NCBI RefSeq assembly: GCF_036026595.1 | Contig: NZ_JARZFX010000002.1 | Location: 620,001 to 684,000 of the forward strand | Reading direction: 5' to 3' | Length of the DNA stretch: 64,000 nt | From: Virgibacillus_P tibetensis | GTDB lineage: Bacteria; Bacillota; Bacilli; Bacillales; Amphibacillaceae | Shown here: in pieces, positions 27,510 to 36,389 of the stretch | How the letters are laid out: each line of letters starts with the position of its first letter | How positions within the stretch are numbered: position 1 is the first letter of the stretch | The notes under the pieces: model-generated | Told to the model about the DNA's origin: nothing | Seen by the model: the letters and a program-made list of their open reading frames with translations, nothing else | The model's database searches: none | Translations under genes and position numbers: made by a program

Positions 27510-28619
27510 TCACCACAGCATTTTAATAGTATTTACAGTTCGTTCCAAGTCATCATCCGTCATCTTCGTATCACTAGGCAAACAAACACCGTTCTCAAAC
27601 AACTTCTCCGAAACATCAGTTCCAATGAAATCATACTCCTCAAAGAACGGTTGCATATGCATTGGCTTCCATATAGGTCTCGATTCTATGTTCTCGGACT
27701 CTAATGCTTCAAAAACGTCAATCGGTCTAACTTCACCACTCAAAGTCATTGAGCTTAACCAATAGTTCGGCTCGTCCCATTCATTACTTGGCATGAATTG
27801 AACCCCTTCAAGTCCACCAAGTTCATTTTTATAAAACTCATAAATATACTTCTTCTTATTAACTCTTTTGTCCAGAACCTTTAGCTGCCCTCTACCAATT
27901 CCAGCAACAACATTGCTCATACGGTAATTAAACCCTAATTCGCTATGTTGATAGTGTCTTGCTGAATCCCTCGATTGAGTGGCCCAAAATCTGGCCTTAG
28001 CAATTCTCTCTTCGTTATTAGAAACAAGCATACCACCGCCAGAAGTAGTAATTATTTTGTTCCCATTAAATGAGAAGATACCATAGTCACCAAAGCTTCC
28101 AGTGTGTTGCCCTTTATAGTAAGTCCCTAAAGATTCAGCAGCATCTTCTATTAAAACAACATTATGCTTCTTACAAAGCTCTACTATTTTATCCATGTCT
28201 GCAGACAAACCATAAAGGTGTACTACAATTACCGCTTTCACTTCAGGATACTTTTCAAAAGCCTCTTCCAATGCGTTAGGACACATATTCCAAGTTTCAT
28301 AGTCACTATCTATAAAAACAGGACTAGCGTCTTGATAGATTATTGGATTTGCTGTAGCTGAGAAAGTAAGTGTTGGACAGAATACAATATCACTTTCACC
28401 AACACCCGCTGCTCTTAAAGCTAAGTGAAGGGCTCCAGTACCAGAAGAAAGTGCAGCAGCAGCTTTAGAACCAACTTTAGCCGCTAGTTCTTTTTCAAAT
28501 TCATTTACGTTTTCCCCAAGAGGAGCAATCCAGTTCGTATCAAAAGCTTCCTTAACATACTCCATTTCATAACCCTCATCACTCATATGTGGCGATGAGA
28601 GAAAAATTCTATCTCCCAT
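27510..28619 (-). CDS. DegT/DnrJ/EryC1/StrS aminotransferase (PglE/EpsN-like)
   Basis: A 369-aa PLP-dependent sugar aminotransferase. It shows ALSSGTGALHLALRAAGVG, VHLYGLSADMDKI and IEDAAESLGTYYKGQHTGSFGDYGIFSFNGNKIITTSGGGM; Lys188 in the last should form the Schiff base. It most likely converts the 4-keto sugar made by the neighbouring dehydratase into the 4-amino sugar, as PglE or EpsN do. Located directly between the dehydratase and the priming transferase genes. Confidence 0.9.
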   Translation of the reverse strand: MGDRIFLSSPHMSDEGYEMEYVKEAFDTNWIAPLGENVNEFEKELAAKVGSKAAAALSSGTGALHLALRAAGVGESDIVFCPTLTFSATANPIIYQDASPVFIDSDYETWNMCPNALEEAFEKYPEVKAVIVVHLYGLSADMDKIVELCKKHNVVLIEDAAESLGTYYKGQHTGSFGDYGIFSFNGNKIITTSGGGMLVSNNEERIAKARFWATQSRDSARHYQHSELGFNYRMSNVVAGIGRGQLKVLDKRVNKKKYIYEFYKNELGGLEGVQFMPSNEWDEPNYWLSSMTLSGEVRPIDVFEALESENIESRPIWKPMHMQPFFEEYDFIGTDVSEKLFENGVCLPSDTKMTDDDLERTVNTIKMLW

Positions 28620-28649
28620 ATCGAAGGCTCCTTTCTCTGTTGTATATAA

Positions 28650-30479
28650 TTACGACCCTCTCACAGCCATCAACGTCTTCTCCATAAATACAATCTTCAT
28701 TAACTCATCCTTCAATTCAGTTAAAGAGAACTGATCAAACCGCTCAATCAAGCTAACGAGCATATCCGCGTCAACCTCAACCGTCCGGCCAACATAAATC
28801 TTGTCATAAACTTCACCAGGCAGAATCTCATCTTCACCCAGCAATTCTTCAAACAGCTTTTCACCAGGTCGAATGCCTGCGAATTCTATCGGAATTTCTT
28901 CTTCTGTATAGCCTGATAGTTTAATAAGGTTGCGAGCCAAATCAACAATTTTCACAGGTTCACCCATATCCAGGACAAAGATCTCTCCACCTTTTGCAAG
29001 TGTTCCTGCTTGGATGACGAGGCGGGAAGCTTCTGGGATTGTCATGAAGTAGCGCGTCATTTCCGGATCGGTTACGGTGATTGGACCGCCTTTTTCAATT
29101 TGCTTTTTAAATAATGGTATCACACTTCCTCGGCTTCCGAGCACATTTCCGAAACGTACGGCGACAAATTTCGTTTTGCTTCGTGTGCTTAATTCCTGGA
29201 TGACCATTTCTGCAATCCGTTTTGTTGCACCCATCACATTCGTTGGGTTTACTGCTTTATCGGTAGATACAAGCACGAACTTGCTGACACCGTATGTATC
29301 TGCAGCTTCCGACACATTTTTTGTACCAATTATATTATTTTTCACCGCTTCATGCGGATTGTACTCCATTAATGGCACATGCTTATGTGCTGCTGCATGA
29401 TAGATAATCGATGGCTTATGTTCGTTTACTATGTCGAATACACGTTTACGATCCTGCACATCTCCGATGACCGGAATGATTTCGGTACTTGTGTCACCAT
29501 ACTTTCCTCTGAGTTCCATATCAATCGTATAAATGCTGAACTCACCATGTCCCACGAGAACGATCTTCTTTGGTGTGAAACGCATCAGCTGTCGGCATAA
29601 CTCCGAACCGATGGATCCACCTGCTCCAGTTACCATCACGGTATTGCCTGTGACATAATTGGAAATTGCATTTATATCAAGCTCAACTGGTTCACGTCCA
29701 AGCAAGTCCTCTACTTCGACATTTTTCAAATGACTGACAGATACTTTCCCTGTCATCAGATCCTCAATCTTCGGGATCATTTGCACCTTCGCTTCTGTTT
29801 TACTGCATTCCGCGACAATTTTCTCCAAGGAGCCATTACGTAAGGAAGGAATCGCGATTACGATATGTTCAATATCCATTGCCTTAACTATTTCAGCGAT
29901 ATGTTTAACTCTTCCTGCAACAGGTAAATTGTATAGTTGCATGCGCTGCTTCGATAGATCATCATCGACAAAAGCAACAGGATAGAGTTCTGCGTTATTA
30001 TGTTCGTTTTTTAACTGCCTTGCGATCATCGCACCGGCTGAGCCAGCACCGACAATCAGTGTCCTTTTTTGCTTGCCTTTGTTTGCTATGTAACGATCAC
30101 GGTAGATGCGCCATGCAAAACGGGAACCACCGATTAATATAATATGAAGCATCCATGTCACGAGTAAAGCGCGGCGGTAAATTGCGAAGTCATTCACAAG
30201 GTACATGACAATTCCCGCTGCCAGGACTGACAGAGTAATCGCCTGAACAATCGAGACTAACTCTCCTACACTCGCATATGCCCATACCTTATTATAAAGC
30301 TTGTACAGCATTGCAAAGAAATGATGAAAGAATAGAAGTGCTATTGCGCTAATAATAATAACTTCTGTCTGGTATATCCCTGTATAAGGGTAGACAATCC
30401 AGGAAGCTATGAATATGGCAGTACTGACTATTACGGAATCCAATAAGACTAGTAACGACAGCCTTGTTCGATAGGTCAA
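28650..30479 (-). CDS. epsC: Membrane UDP-sugar 4,6-dehydratase (CapD/EpsC/PglF family)
   Basis: A 609-aa protein. About four N-terminal membrane helices (residues 1-115) precede a first nucleotide-binding fold (RTLIVGAGSAGAMIARQL), then the catalytic SDR domain from about residue 280 (NTVMVTGAGGSIGSELCRQLMRF, AAAHKHVPLMEYNPHEAVKNNIIGT, VSTDKAVNPTNVMGATKRIAEM). The size and order match EpsC/PglF, which turn UDP-GlcNAc into UDP-4-keto-6-deoxy-GlcNAc. First of the run of biosynthetic genes; base composition is somewhat less AT-rich than the genes that follow. Confidence 0.92.
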   Translation of the reverse strand: MTYRTRLSLLVLLDSVIVSTAIFIASWIVYPYTGIYQTEVIIISAIALLFFHHFFAMLYKLYNKVWAYASVGELVSIVQAITLSVLAAGIVMYLVNDFAIYRRALLVTWMLHIILIGGSRFAWRIYRDRYIANKGKQKRTLIVGAGSAGAMIARQLKNEHNNAELYPVAFVDDDLSKQRMQLYNLPVAGRVKHIAEIVKAMDIEHIVIAIPSLRNGSLEKIVAECSKTEAKVQMIPKIEDLMTGKVSVSHLKNVEVEDLLGREPVELDINAISNYVTGNTVMVTGAGGSIGSELCRQLMRFTPKKIVLVGHGEFSIYTIDMELRGKYGDTSTEIIPVIGDVQDRKRVFDIVNEHKPSIIYHAAAHKHVPLMEYNPHEAVKNNIIGTKNVSEAADTYGVSKFVLVSTDKAVNPTNVMGATKRIAEMVIQELSTRSKTKFVAVRFGNVLGSRGSVIPLFKKQIEKGGPITVTDPEMTRYFMTIPEASRLVIQAGTLAKGGEIFVLDMGEPVKIVDLARNLIKLSGYTEEEIPIEFAGIRPGEKLFEELLGEDEILPGEVYDKIYVGRTVEVDADMLVSLIERFDQFSLTELKDELMKIVFMEKTLMAVRGS

Positions 30480-30682
30480 TGGCTTGGCTCCTTTCTTGGG
30501 TGATATGTTAATTCATTGAGGTTCTCAATACCTTATTTCTTCTTTTTTCTCCACGTTCGATTAAATAGGGACTACTATAAACATTATTAGCACTATCTAT
30601 CCCCTACACTATACTACTAGTCTATTTGTTTTTTAACCGTTTATTTAACAAATAAGCAATTAGTATGAGGGGAACTGGGAAT

Positions 30683-31342
30683 TTATGCCGACATCAGCTC
30701 TTCCAGGAAAACGATAACGTTTTTTCTGCCTTTCATTTTCAATTTGCTGTATAAATGACTTACATGTACTTTTACTGTTCCTTCATTTACCTGCAGCTTT
30801 TTTGCTATTTGTTCATTCTTCAGACCTTGCTTCAGTAGGTAGGCGACTTCCGCTTCCCTTCGTGACAGGTTGATTTCATGCTGTTCCAACCGTTGATAAA
30901 ATGTATTAATGGTATTAACTTTCAACTGCAGAATGTCTTCGATAAATGCCCGGGTTATTTCAACAGGCATCAGGTAACGCTGGCAGAGTACGGATTTCAC
31001 TGCATCGACAATGGCAGCTTCAAGCTTGTCTGTCTTTAGCAGTAAACTGTCAAAGCAGGCTTCTATCATATGTAACAAGCAGGTATCTTTCCCATTTGGC
31101 AGCAGCCCAATTGTCTTCAGCTTCGGATTGTCTTCCTTTAACTTACATAGAAGGCTTGTTACGTCATCCGTAGGGATCCCGTCAACATCGACAATCAGTA
31201 CATCAGGCTTTAGGATCTGTGTCACATCCAGTATATTTTCTGAGTATACAAGACATGCGACAGTCATGTTCTCCTGTCTGTCCAGGGGCGCCTGAATGGA
31301 TGCTGTATCCGGGGCCATACTTACGTAACATATCTTTTCCAT
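30683..31342 (-). CDS. LuxR-type regulator with an atypical receiver domain
   Basis: A 219-aa protein. Residues about 155-215 form a LuxR/GerE DNA-binding domain (LSRREAEVAYLLKQGLKNEQIAKKLQVNEGTVKVHVSHLYSKLKMKGR). The N-terminal 120 residues have the outline of a response-regulator receiver, including VLIVDVDG with Asp52. But the usual acidic pair near the N-terminus is absent (MEKICYVSMAP), so metal-dependent phosphorylation is doubtful. No histidine kinase gene is next to it. It may sense something else or work with the intact regulator gene just upstream. Confidence 0.82.
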   Translation of the reverse strand: MEKICYVSMAPDTASIQAPLDRQENMTVACLVYSENILDVTQILKPDVLIVDVDGIPTDDVTSLLCKLKEDNPKLKTIGLLPNGKDTCLLHMIEACFDSLLLKTDKLEAAIVDAVKSVLCQRYLMPVEITRAFIEDILQLKVNTINTFYQRLEQHEINLSRREAEVAYLLKQGLKNEQIAKKLQVNEGTVKVHVSHLYSKLKMKGRKNVIVFLEELMSA

Positions 31343-31445
31343 ATCATTCTTCTCCTACTATTTATTTTGTACATTTAAATCAAGCGCGTTAGAGAGGCAG
31401 TCACAGGTCGCGGTGGGTCTCACCAGTGAAATCCATTTTATCCCA

Positions 31446-32105
31446 TTACTTGGTTATATTTCGAAAAAAAGAAACCGTGTCTTTTCGGCTGTGGATTCCC
31501 AACTTGGCATATATTTGACTAATATAATTTTTGACCGTTCCTTCTCCAAGAAACAGTTTCACGGCAATTTGTTTGTTTGTGTTGCCCTCCGCTAATAAAT
31601 AGGCAATGTCGATCTCTCGATTTGTGAACTGGTAGCCTTGGTTTTTTAGACTTCCTTCCAGTAATTCTTTCTTGTCTAGTGTCAGTTCACGTATTCGTTC
31701 AACGATAACTCGTGCAACATATCCCGAAAGGACAGTTTCTCCCCGATAAGCATCCCGGATCGAACGAACCAACGAATCTGCAAACAGCCGCTTCAGCAGA
31801 AATCCATCAACCCCTGCGCTGATTCCCTGTAACACCAGATCTTCTTTAGCATGCTGTGATAACATGATTACTTTTACATCTGGATAGGTTTTTTTTATCA
31901 CTCTGGTCGTTCGGATGCCATCCACATCTGAACTATTAATATCCATTAATATGATGTCAGGTTGCTTTTTGTCGATTAATTCAATAGCGGCTTTTCCGCT
32001 ATCTGCCATACCAACTACTTGTATGTCATCTGTACGTTGAATTAACGCTTTAATTCCTTCTCTAAATAATCGTTGGTCTTCAATAAGCATTACTTTAATC
32101 AACAC
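31446..32105 (-). CDS. Response regulator, NarL/LuxR type
   Basis: A 219-aa regulator with an intact receiver: KVMLIEDQRLFREG with Asp10 and the adjacent acidic residue, phospho-acceptor Asp55 in IILMDINSSDVDG, and Lys105 in GFLLKRL. The C-terminal LuxR domain is FTNREIDIAYLLAEGNTNKQIAVKLFLGEGTVKNYISQIYAKLGI. There is no cognate kinase in the window, so the phosphate source is unknown. Its location between the phosphatases and the capsule sugar genes suggests that it controls the locus. Confidence 0.88.
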   Translation of the reverse strand: MLIKVMLIEDQRLFREGIKALIQRTDDIQVVGMADSGKAAIELIDKKQPDIILMDINSSDVDGIRTTRVIKKTYPDVKVIMLSQHAKEDLVLQGISAGVDGFLLKRLFADSLVRSIRDAYRGETVLSGYVARVIVERIRELTLDKKELLEGSLKNQGYQFTNREIDIAYLLAEGNTNKQIAVKLFLGEGTVKNYISQIYAKLGIHSRKDTVSFFRNITK

Positions 32106-32128
32106 CTGACCCCCCTTTTAAAAATGGC

Positions 32129-32202
32129 ACGTTTTTTTTGTATATCACGCTATCTCTAATCTTCTAAATCTATCGTACTAAATACTCTATACAAAAAAAC
32201 GT
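32129..32202. promoter_or_regulatory. Inverted repeat upstream of the response regulator gene
   Basis: The arms ACGTTTTTTTTGTATA (32129-32144) and TATACAAAAAAACGT (32188-32202) are complementary apart from one extra T, separated by 43 bases. It lies between the 3' end of the phosphatase gene and the start of the regulator gene. It could be a binding site for a dimeric regulator such as the LuxR-type protein, or a terminator. The spacing makes a simple terminator less likely. Confidence 0.4.
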
Positions 32203-32231
32203 ACAGCCTATTTCGTCAGTGGATTCTATCT

Positions 32232-32999
32232 TTAGAATAGTCCCAGTATCTTTTTCTTTTTAACAGGAATAGGTTCAGCCCGGTTTATATTTTGCCCTTC
32301 AATAAGGAGCTGTGCATTTTCTATTAATACGTAGCTTGTCTCATTGCCATGCTGTTTATTTATTTCCTGATAGGCATCCTGCATACAAAACCCACGGGAT
32401 GTAGTGTTATGGGCATCAGATGCAATAAAGTGTGCCAGATTCGCTTCCAGGAGCTTGTGCGAGAACTTCTGAATATTTTTCCCGAATTTCCCTGCAATAC
32501 TTGCAGCAGTGACTTGAGCCAGTGCACCTTTTCGAATAAATTCATAGAGCATGGAAGGATGTTCGGTCAGCTCACTATTCCGTTCCGGATGCACAATGAT
32601 CGGTTTGTAACCAGCGACCTGAATATCAAACAGCATCTGCTTGGCATACCGCGGCACGTGACCAGAAGGAAATTCAACAAATAAATAATTCGTCCTATTT
32701 GCCAGTGTTACCAGCTCTTCATTTTTCAAATCGGAAAGCATGTCCCCATACAGTCTCGTTTCCTGCCCAGGTAATACCAGCAGCGGGATATTCTGATCCT
32801 GCAGGTAATTATTCAGTTCCTTTGTATGCTCTAAAATATCTTCCTTATTATTCATATACTTCCCATTTTGATGATGTGGTGTTGCAATTATCGTATGTAT
32901 TCCATCCTCAACCGCTGCACGGGCCATGTCAGCGCTGTCCTGAAGACTTTGTGCACCGTCGTCAATACCGGGTAATATGTGGCTATGTATATCAATCAT
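32232..32999 (-). CDS. Tyrosine-protein phosphatase of the CpsB/YwqE (PHP) family, copy 1
   Basis: A 255-aa PHP-fold phosphatase. Metal ligands lie in MIDIHSHILPGIDDGAQS, TPHH, GQETRLYGDM, VHPERN and HFIASDAHN. This is the standard CpsB layout and length. It should remove phosphate from the C-terminal tyrosines of the CpsD-type kinase encoded nearby, and so control chain length and export of the polysaccharide. It is a tandem paralogue of the gene at 33147, with the same motif order and about half of residues identical. Confidence 0.92.
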   Translation of the reverse strand: MIDIHSHILPGIDDGAQSLQDSADMARAAVEDGIHTIIATPHHQNGKYMNNKEDILEHTKELNNYLQDQNIPLLVLPGQETRLYGDMLSDLKNEELVTLANRTNYLFVEFPSGHVPRYAKQMLFDIQVAGYKPIIVHPERNSELTEHPSMLYEFIRKGALAQVTAASIAGKFGKNIQKFSHKLLEANLAHFIASDAHNTTSRGFCMQDAYQEINKQHGNETSYVLIENAQLLIEGQNINRAEPIPVKKKKILGLF

Positions 33000-33146
33000 G
33001 TTGTCACTTCCTATAATGTTATTTATCTGAATTTTATGTTATAGCATAGCATAGGAAGACAGTATTTCTCAAACAATTCGGGTTATCAGCCAGCAGATTT
33101 CTGTGCACATAGAAATCTAAACATCCCAATCTATTCTCTTCCCTAT

Positions 33147-33920
33147 TTACCGACTAAATATGCCCCATTTCTTTTTTGCTACTATTCGTTCAGGTGGGTC
33201 TTTTTGAATTGCCTGTCCACTTACTAGCAGTTCACTGTTCTCCATAAGCTGAAAAGCCACTGCATTGCCATAGTTCTTTTTAATATCCCTATACGCTTCC
33301 CGCATATAAAATCCCCTTTTTTTCAGGTCATGAGAATCGGAGGCTACAAAATGCGTCAGGTTAGCTGCAAGTAACTGATGGGAAAACTGCTGTACTTTTT
33401 TCCCGATTACGCCCATCAGGCTAGCTGCTGTAACTTGTGTCAGTGCACCGTTCTTCACAATCCGGTACAGCTTGTCCGGGTGTTCGATCAGCTCGTGGTT
33501 CCGTTCCGGGTGTACGATAATAGGCTTATACCCTGCAATTTGCAGATCGAACAGCAATTGTGTCGTATATTGCGGCACATGACTGGTAGGTAACTCAATA
33601 AATACATAGCCGCTCGTTACGTTCAATGGAAGGACAATCCCTTTTTCCAGGTCTTCCAGCATATCCCCGTATATTCTCGTTTCCTGTCCCGGAAGAATCT
33701 CCACCGGAATATGTTCTTCACTTAGCTTGCCGTTCAGATAATTAACTGCCCCTATAATATTTTCCCCTGTGTTATTGAATGACCCATTATTGTGATGCGG
33801 TGTTGCAATGATCTTATAGATTCCCTGCTTGGAAGCTTCACGTGCCATGGCCAGGCTTTCCGTTAATGACTTTGCTCCGTCATCTACACCAGGCAAAATG
33901 TGACAATGAATATCGATCAT
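33147..33920 (-). CDS. Tyrosine-protein phosphatase of the CpsB/YwqE (PHP) family, copy 2
   Basis: A 257-aa paralogue of the preceding phosphatase with all PHP metal-binding motifs intact (MIDIHCHILPGVDDGAKS, TPHHNNG, GQETRIYGDM, VHPERN, HFVASDSHD). The ATG follows GGGGGAATAGAC. Having two intact copies in tandem is unusual for a capsule locus, where one CpsB is normal. They may act on different kinases or one may be redundant. Confidence 0.92.
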   Translation of the reverse strand: MIDIHCHILPGVDDGAKSLTESLAMAREASKQGIYKIIATPHHNNGSFNNTGENIIGAVNYLNGKLSEEHIPVEILPGQETRIYGDMLEDLEKGIVLPLNVTSGYVFIELPTSHVPQYTTQLLFDLQIAGYKPIIVHPERNHELIEHPDKLYRIVKNGALTQVTAASLMGVIGKKVQQFSHQLLAANLTHFVASDSHDLKKRGFYMREAYRDIKKNYGNAVAFQLMENSELLVSGQAIQKDPPERIVAKKKWGIFSR

Positions 33921-34479
33921 GTCTATTCCCCCTAATAATAGTTTCTATATCTCTATTTATCTGTATCTATCTGTGTCTATATGTATCTGTGTTGTAGTAA
34001 GTTAATTGGGTGTTAAATTGGTAATTTATTAGGTAATAATGCCCATTATCGAAGTATATCAGAATAAAGCGTCTTAAAGTTAAGATGTATAGTCACTTTT
34101 AAGTCATATCTTTGGGTAAAAAGTCATGTTTTTATTACATTACTTGTCAATAAGTCGCGGTAAAATGGTATTAATTAGGGGTTTTGCTGATAAACTTGGT
34201 AAAAAAAGGGTATGACTTTTCTGTGATCCGTGCATCTAATAAAGGGAGAAATCTTTTTCCTTTATAATTTCCACCAACTACGAGTATTTAAACATATATA
34301 TATAAAATGGATGTGACAATCTTTTTAGAAAACAGTTTTAAATTAAGAAAAGTCGGTTTAAATCGGCTGGCCTTGAAAATTGCATTTCTTGGGGGGATGT
34401 GACGCTGATGTGGCTGGGCTTGTCGTATCTTTGGTGCTGGACGTGGAGGGGTGGCGATTACGGATAGCACTACTTATAC
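33921..34479. other. Intergenic region between kinase and phosphatase genes
   Basis: About 560 bp without supportable ORFs. A TATCTGTATCTATCTGTGTC microsatellite-like stretch lies at 33957-33990, just upstream of the phosphatase start. The rest is AT-rich. It should contain a separate promoter for the phosphatase gene, since a terminator ends the kinase transcript at 34480-34519. Confidence 0.4.
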
Positions 34480-34519
34480 AAAAAAAGTTCCCTATCATCT
34501 GTTGATAAGGAACTTTTTA
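34480..34519 (-). terminator. Rho-independent terminator after the tyrosine kinase gene
   Basis: The inverted repeat AAAAAGTTCC...TATCA / TTGATA...GGAACTTTTT has a CTGT loop and is followed on the minus strand by a T-run. It begins 3 bp after the kinase stop codon. Confidence 0.8.
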
Positions 34520-34522
34520 AGA

Positions 34523-35221
34523 TTAATTTTTTCCGTAATAGTAATAATAATTTGCTTCTTTCTTGCTGCGGTCATTTAAAATCGTACCAAGAATTTTCGC
34601 GTTAGCAGATTGAAGTGCTTCCACTGCTTTTCCAGCTGCTTCAACTTCCGTCTGCTTGCTGCGGACAACCAGGATTGCCCCATCACACACATTCGCCATA
34701 ATCTGCGCGTCTGCAACAGCGAGGATTGGTGGTGTATCAAATATGATAATGTCATAGATTTGGCTGGCATCTTCAATGAACTGTTCCATTCTTTTTGACG
34801 CTAATAATTCAGATGGGTTGGGTGGGATCGGTCCACATGAGATCACATCAAGATTCTCCGTATCACTCTGTGCGACAACATCCTGCAGGAAATCCTCGCC
34901 TACTAAAATATTACTGAGTCCCTTCAGGTTATCCATCCGGAATGTATAATGTACGGTTGGTTTACGTAAATCCGCATCGACAAGCAAGATTTTCTTCCCT
35001 TGCTGTGCATACACTACTGCCAGATTTGCAGTTGTCATGGATTTGCCCTCTGAAGGTCCGGCTGATGTAACAAGCATTGTTTTCAATTCTTTATCAACTG
35101 AAGAGAATTGAAGATTCGTTCGAACGGTTCTGTATTGTTCAGAAATCGGTGAACGTGGGCTCAGCTTCGTAATTAAATATCGCATTTTATTATTTCTAGA
35201 CTGACTTTTTCTGCGCGCCAT
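34523..35221 (-). CDS. Tyrosine-protein kinase, CpsD/CapB (BY-kinase) family
   Basis: A 232-aa cytoplasmic kinase. It has the bacterial tyrosine-kinase Walker A (VTSAGPSEGKSMTTANLA), Walker A' (ILLVDADLRKPTVHY) and Walker B (IIIFDTPPI) motifs. A C-terminal tyrosine cluster YYYYY four residues before the end is the autophosphorylation site. It needs the membrane adaptor encoded just upstream (35196-35960), whose 3' end it overlaps by 26 bp. Phosphorylation cycles, reversed by the CpsB-type enzymes, regulate polysaccharide assembly. Confidence 0.94.
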   Translation of the reverse strand: MARRKSQSRNNKMRYLITKLSPRSPISEQYRTVRTNLQFSSVDKELKTMLVTSAGPSEGKSMTTANLAVVYAQQGKKILLVDADLRKPTVHYTFRMDNLKGLSNILVGEDFLQDVVAQSDTENLDVISCGPIPPNPSELLASKRMEQFIEDASQIYDIIIFDTPPILAVADAQIMANVCDGAILVVRSKQTEVEAAGKAVEALQSANAKILGTILNDRSKKEANYYYYYGKN

Positions 35222-35960
35222 CTAATTCACCCCTTCGATTTCTATTTACAGTTGGTAATGCTTGATCCATACGAATGTCGTCATCCTCTATATGAGAGAT
35301 TACGCCAAGGACAGGCAGTTGTAATTTTTTTTCGATATCATTTTCCGACTTAATTGTGTTATCAAGGTATTCAAGCAAGAACGCAATTCCCACTCCAACC
35401 ATCGCACCCAGCACAACCGCAATGGCAATATTAAGCATTGGGTTCGGAGCTACAGGCGATGGATTATCCGACAGTTGAGCCTCGGACAATACGGATACAT
35501 TATCTACATTCATCAAATCAGGAATTTTATCCTGAAAAATAGAAACGGTCGTGTTGGCAATTTGGGTAGCTGTTTCCGGACTTGGGTCTGTTGCCGTCAC
35601 CGTAACTACCTGGGAGTTATCCGCACTTTGAACCTGAATTTTATCAGAAAGCTGTGCACTCGATATATTCAGACCTAATTCTGTTACTACGTCCTCCAGT
35701 ATTGCCGGGCTTTTAATAATAACGTTATATGTATTAATCAGCTCCACATTCGTCCGGATATCATTCGAATTAAACTGCGTATTTGAATCCTGGCTTTCTT
35801 GTGTAACCAGGAACTGTGAGCTGTTTTGATAGGTCGGCGTGAGGACAAAGTAGCTAATAACCGCAGCAATCAGCGCCGCCCCCAGCAAAAAAGCAATAAT
35901 CAACAGAATTCGCTTCTTAACAACTTCAAATATTTCCTTCAGGGAAATCGTTTCTTCCAT
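35196..35960 (-). CDS. Wzz-domain chain-length modulator / kinase adaptor (CpsC/YwqC family)
   Basis: A 254-aa protein with two membrane helices (ILLIIAFLLGAALIAAVISYFVL near residues 18-40, and AIAVVLGAMVGVGIAFLLEYL near 182-202) flanking an extracellular Wzz domain (TPTYQNSSQFLVTQESQ). A conserved proline-rich PSPVAPNP lies just before the second helix. I chose ATG 35960, preceded by TTGGAGGTACAAAA; an in-frame ATG 63 bases earlier lacks such a site. The C-terminal cytoplasmic tail activates the kinase encoded next. First gene of the capsule locus. Confidence 0.92.
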   Translation of the reverse strand: MEETISLKEIFEVVKKRILLIIAFLLGAALIAAVISYFVLTPTYQNSSQFLVTQESQDSNTQFNSNDIRTNVELINTYNVIIKSPAILEDVVTELGLNISSAQLSDKIQVQSADNSQVVTVTATDPSPETATQIANTTVSIFQDKIPDLMNVDNVSVLSEAQLSDNPSPVAPNPMLNIAIAVVLGAMVGVGIAFLLEYLDNTIKSENDIEKKLQLPVLGVISHIEDDDIRMDQALPTVNRNRRGELDGAQKKSV

Positions 35961-36389
35961 TTTTGTACCTCCAATTAGTTCTATTCCGCTTAGTAATTGT
36001 GCGAGTCTGCAGAACATGCTCATTGCATAGCAGCTCGCGGTCCGTACCCGTGTCCTGGTATGGTTACTCAGAGTTGATATTCTATGTATATATGCTTTCT
36101 ATACTATATATCGACAATATAATCGAAATTATAACACATTTAGCCAAAATAGGAATAGTTATTTATGAAACATGGAAGGCCCGCGGTAATGAAATACATA
36201 TGATTTGTAATATTTTTCCCCTATAAGTTCTATTAAAAACGGGAAAGTTTATCGTTATATTACAAATGCATTACAAATCCCCTATTAATCTATTATATTA
36301 TGACAAAAGAATATATAATTAAGGCATTCCATGAAAAAATTGGAAGTTTTATAGATTGCACATAGTTATGTGAAGGGGGAAACATCGAT
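35961..36389. other. Divergent promoter region between capsule locus and LysM endopeptidase gene
   Basis: About 430 bp separating divergently transcribed genes. It must carry promoters for both. It is AT-rich from 36090 on, but I cannot point to a convincing -35/-10 pair. No riboswitch or RNA was recognised. Confidence 0.4.

Noticed and set aside
31400..31445. GCGGTGGGTCTCACC string as a further copy of the 58-bp repeat
   Set aside because: Only about ten bases are shared with the repeat at 1-53, too little to call a copy.
34288..34470. Short minus-strand ORF between kinase and phosphatase genes
   Set aside because: Composition is not protein-like, there is no ribosome site, and nothing is recognisable. 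Treated as intergenic.
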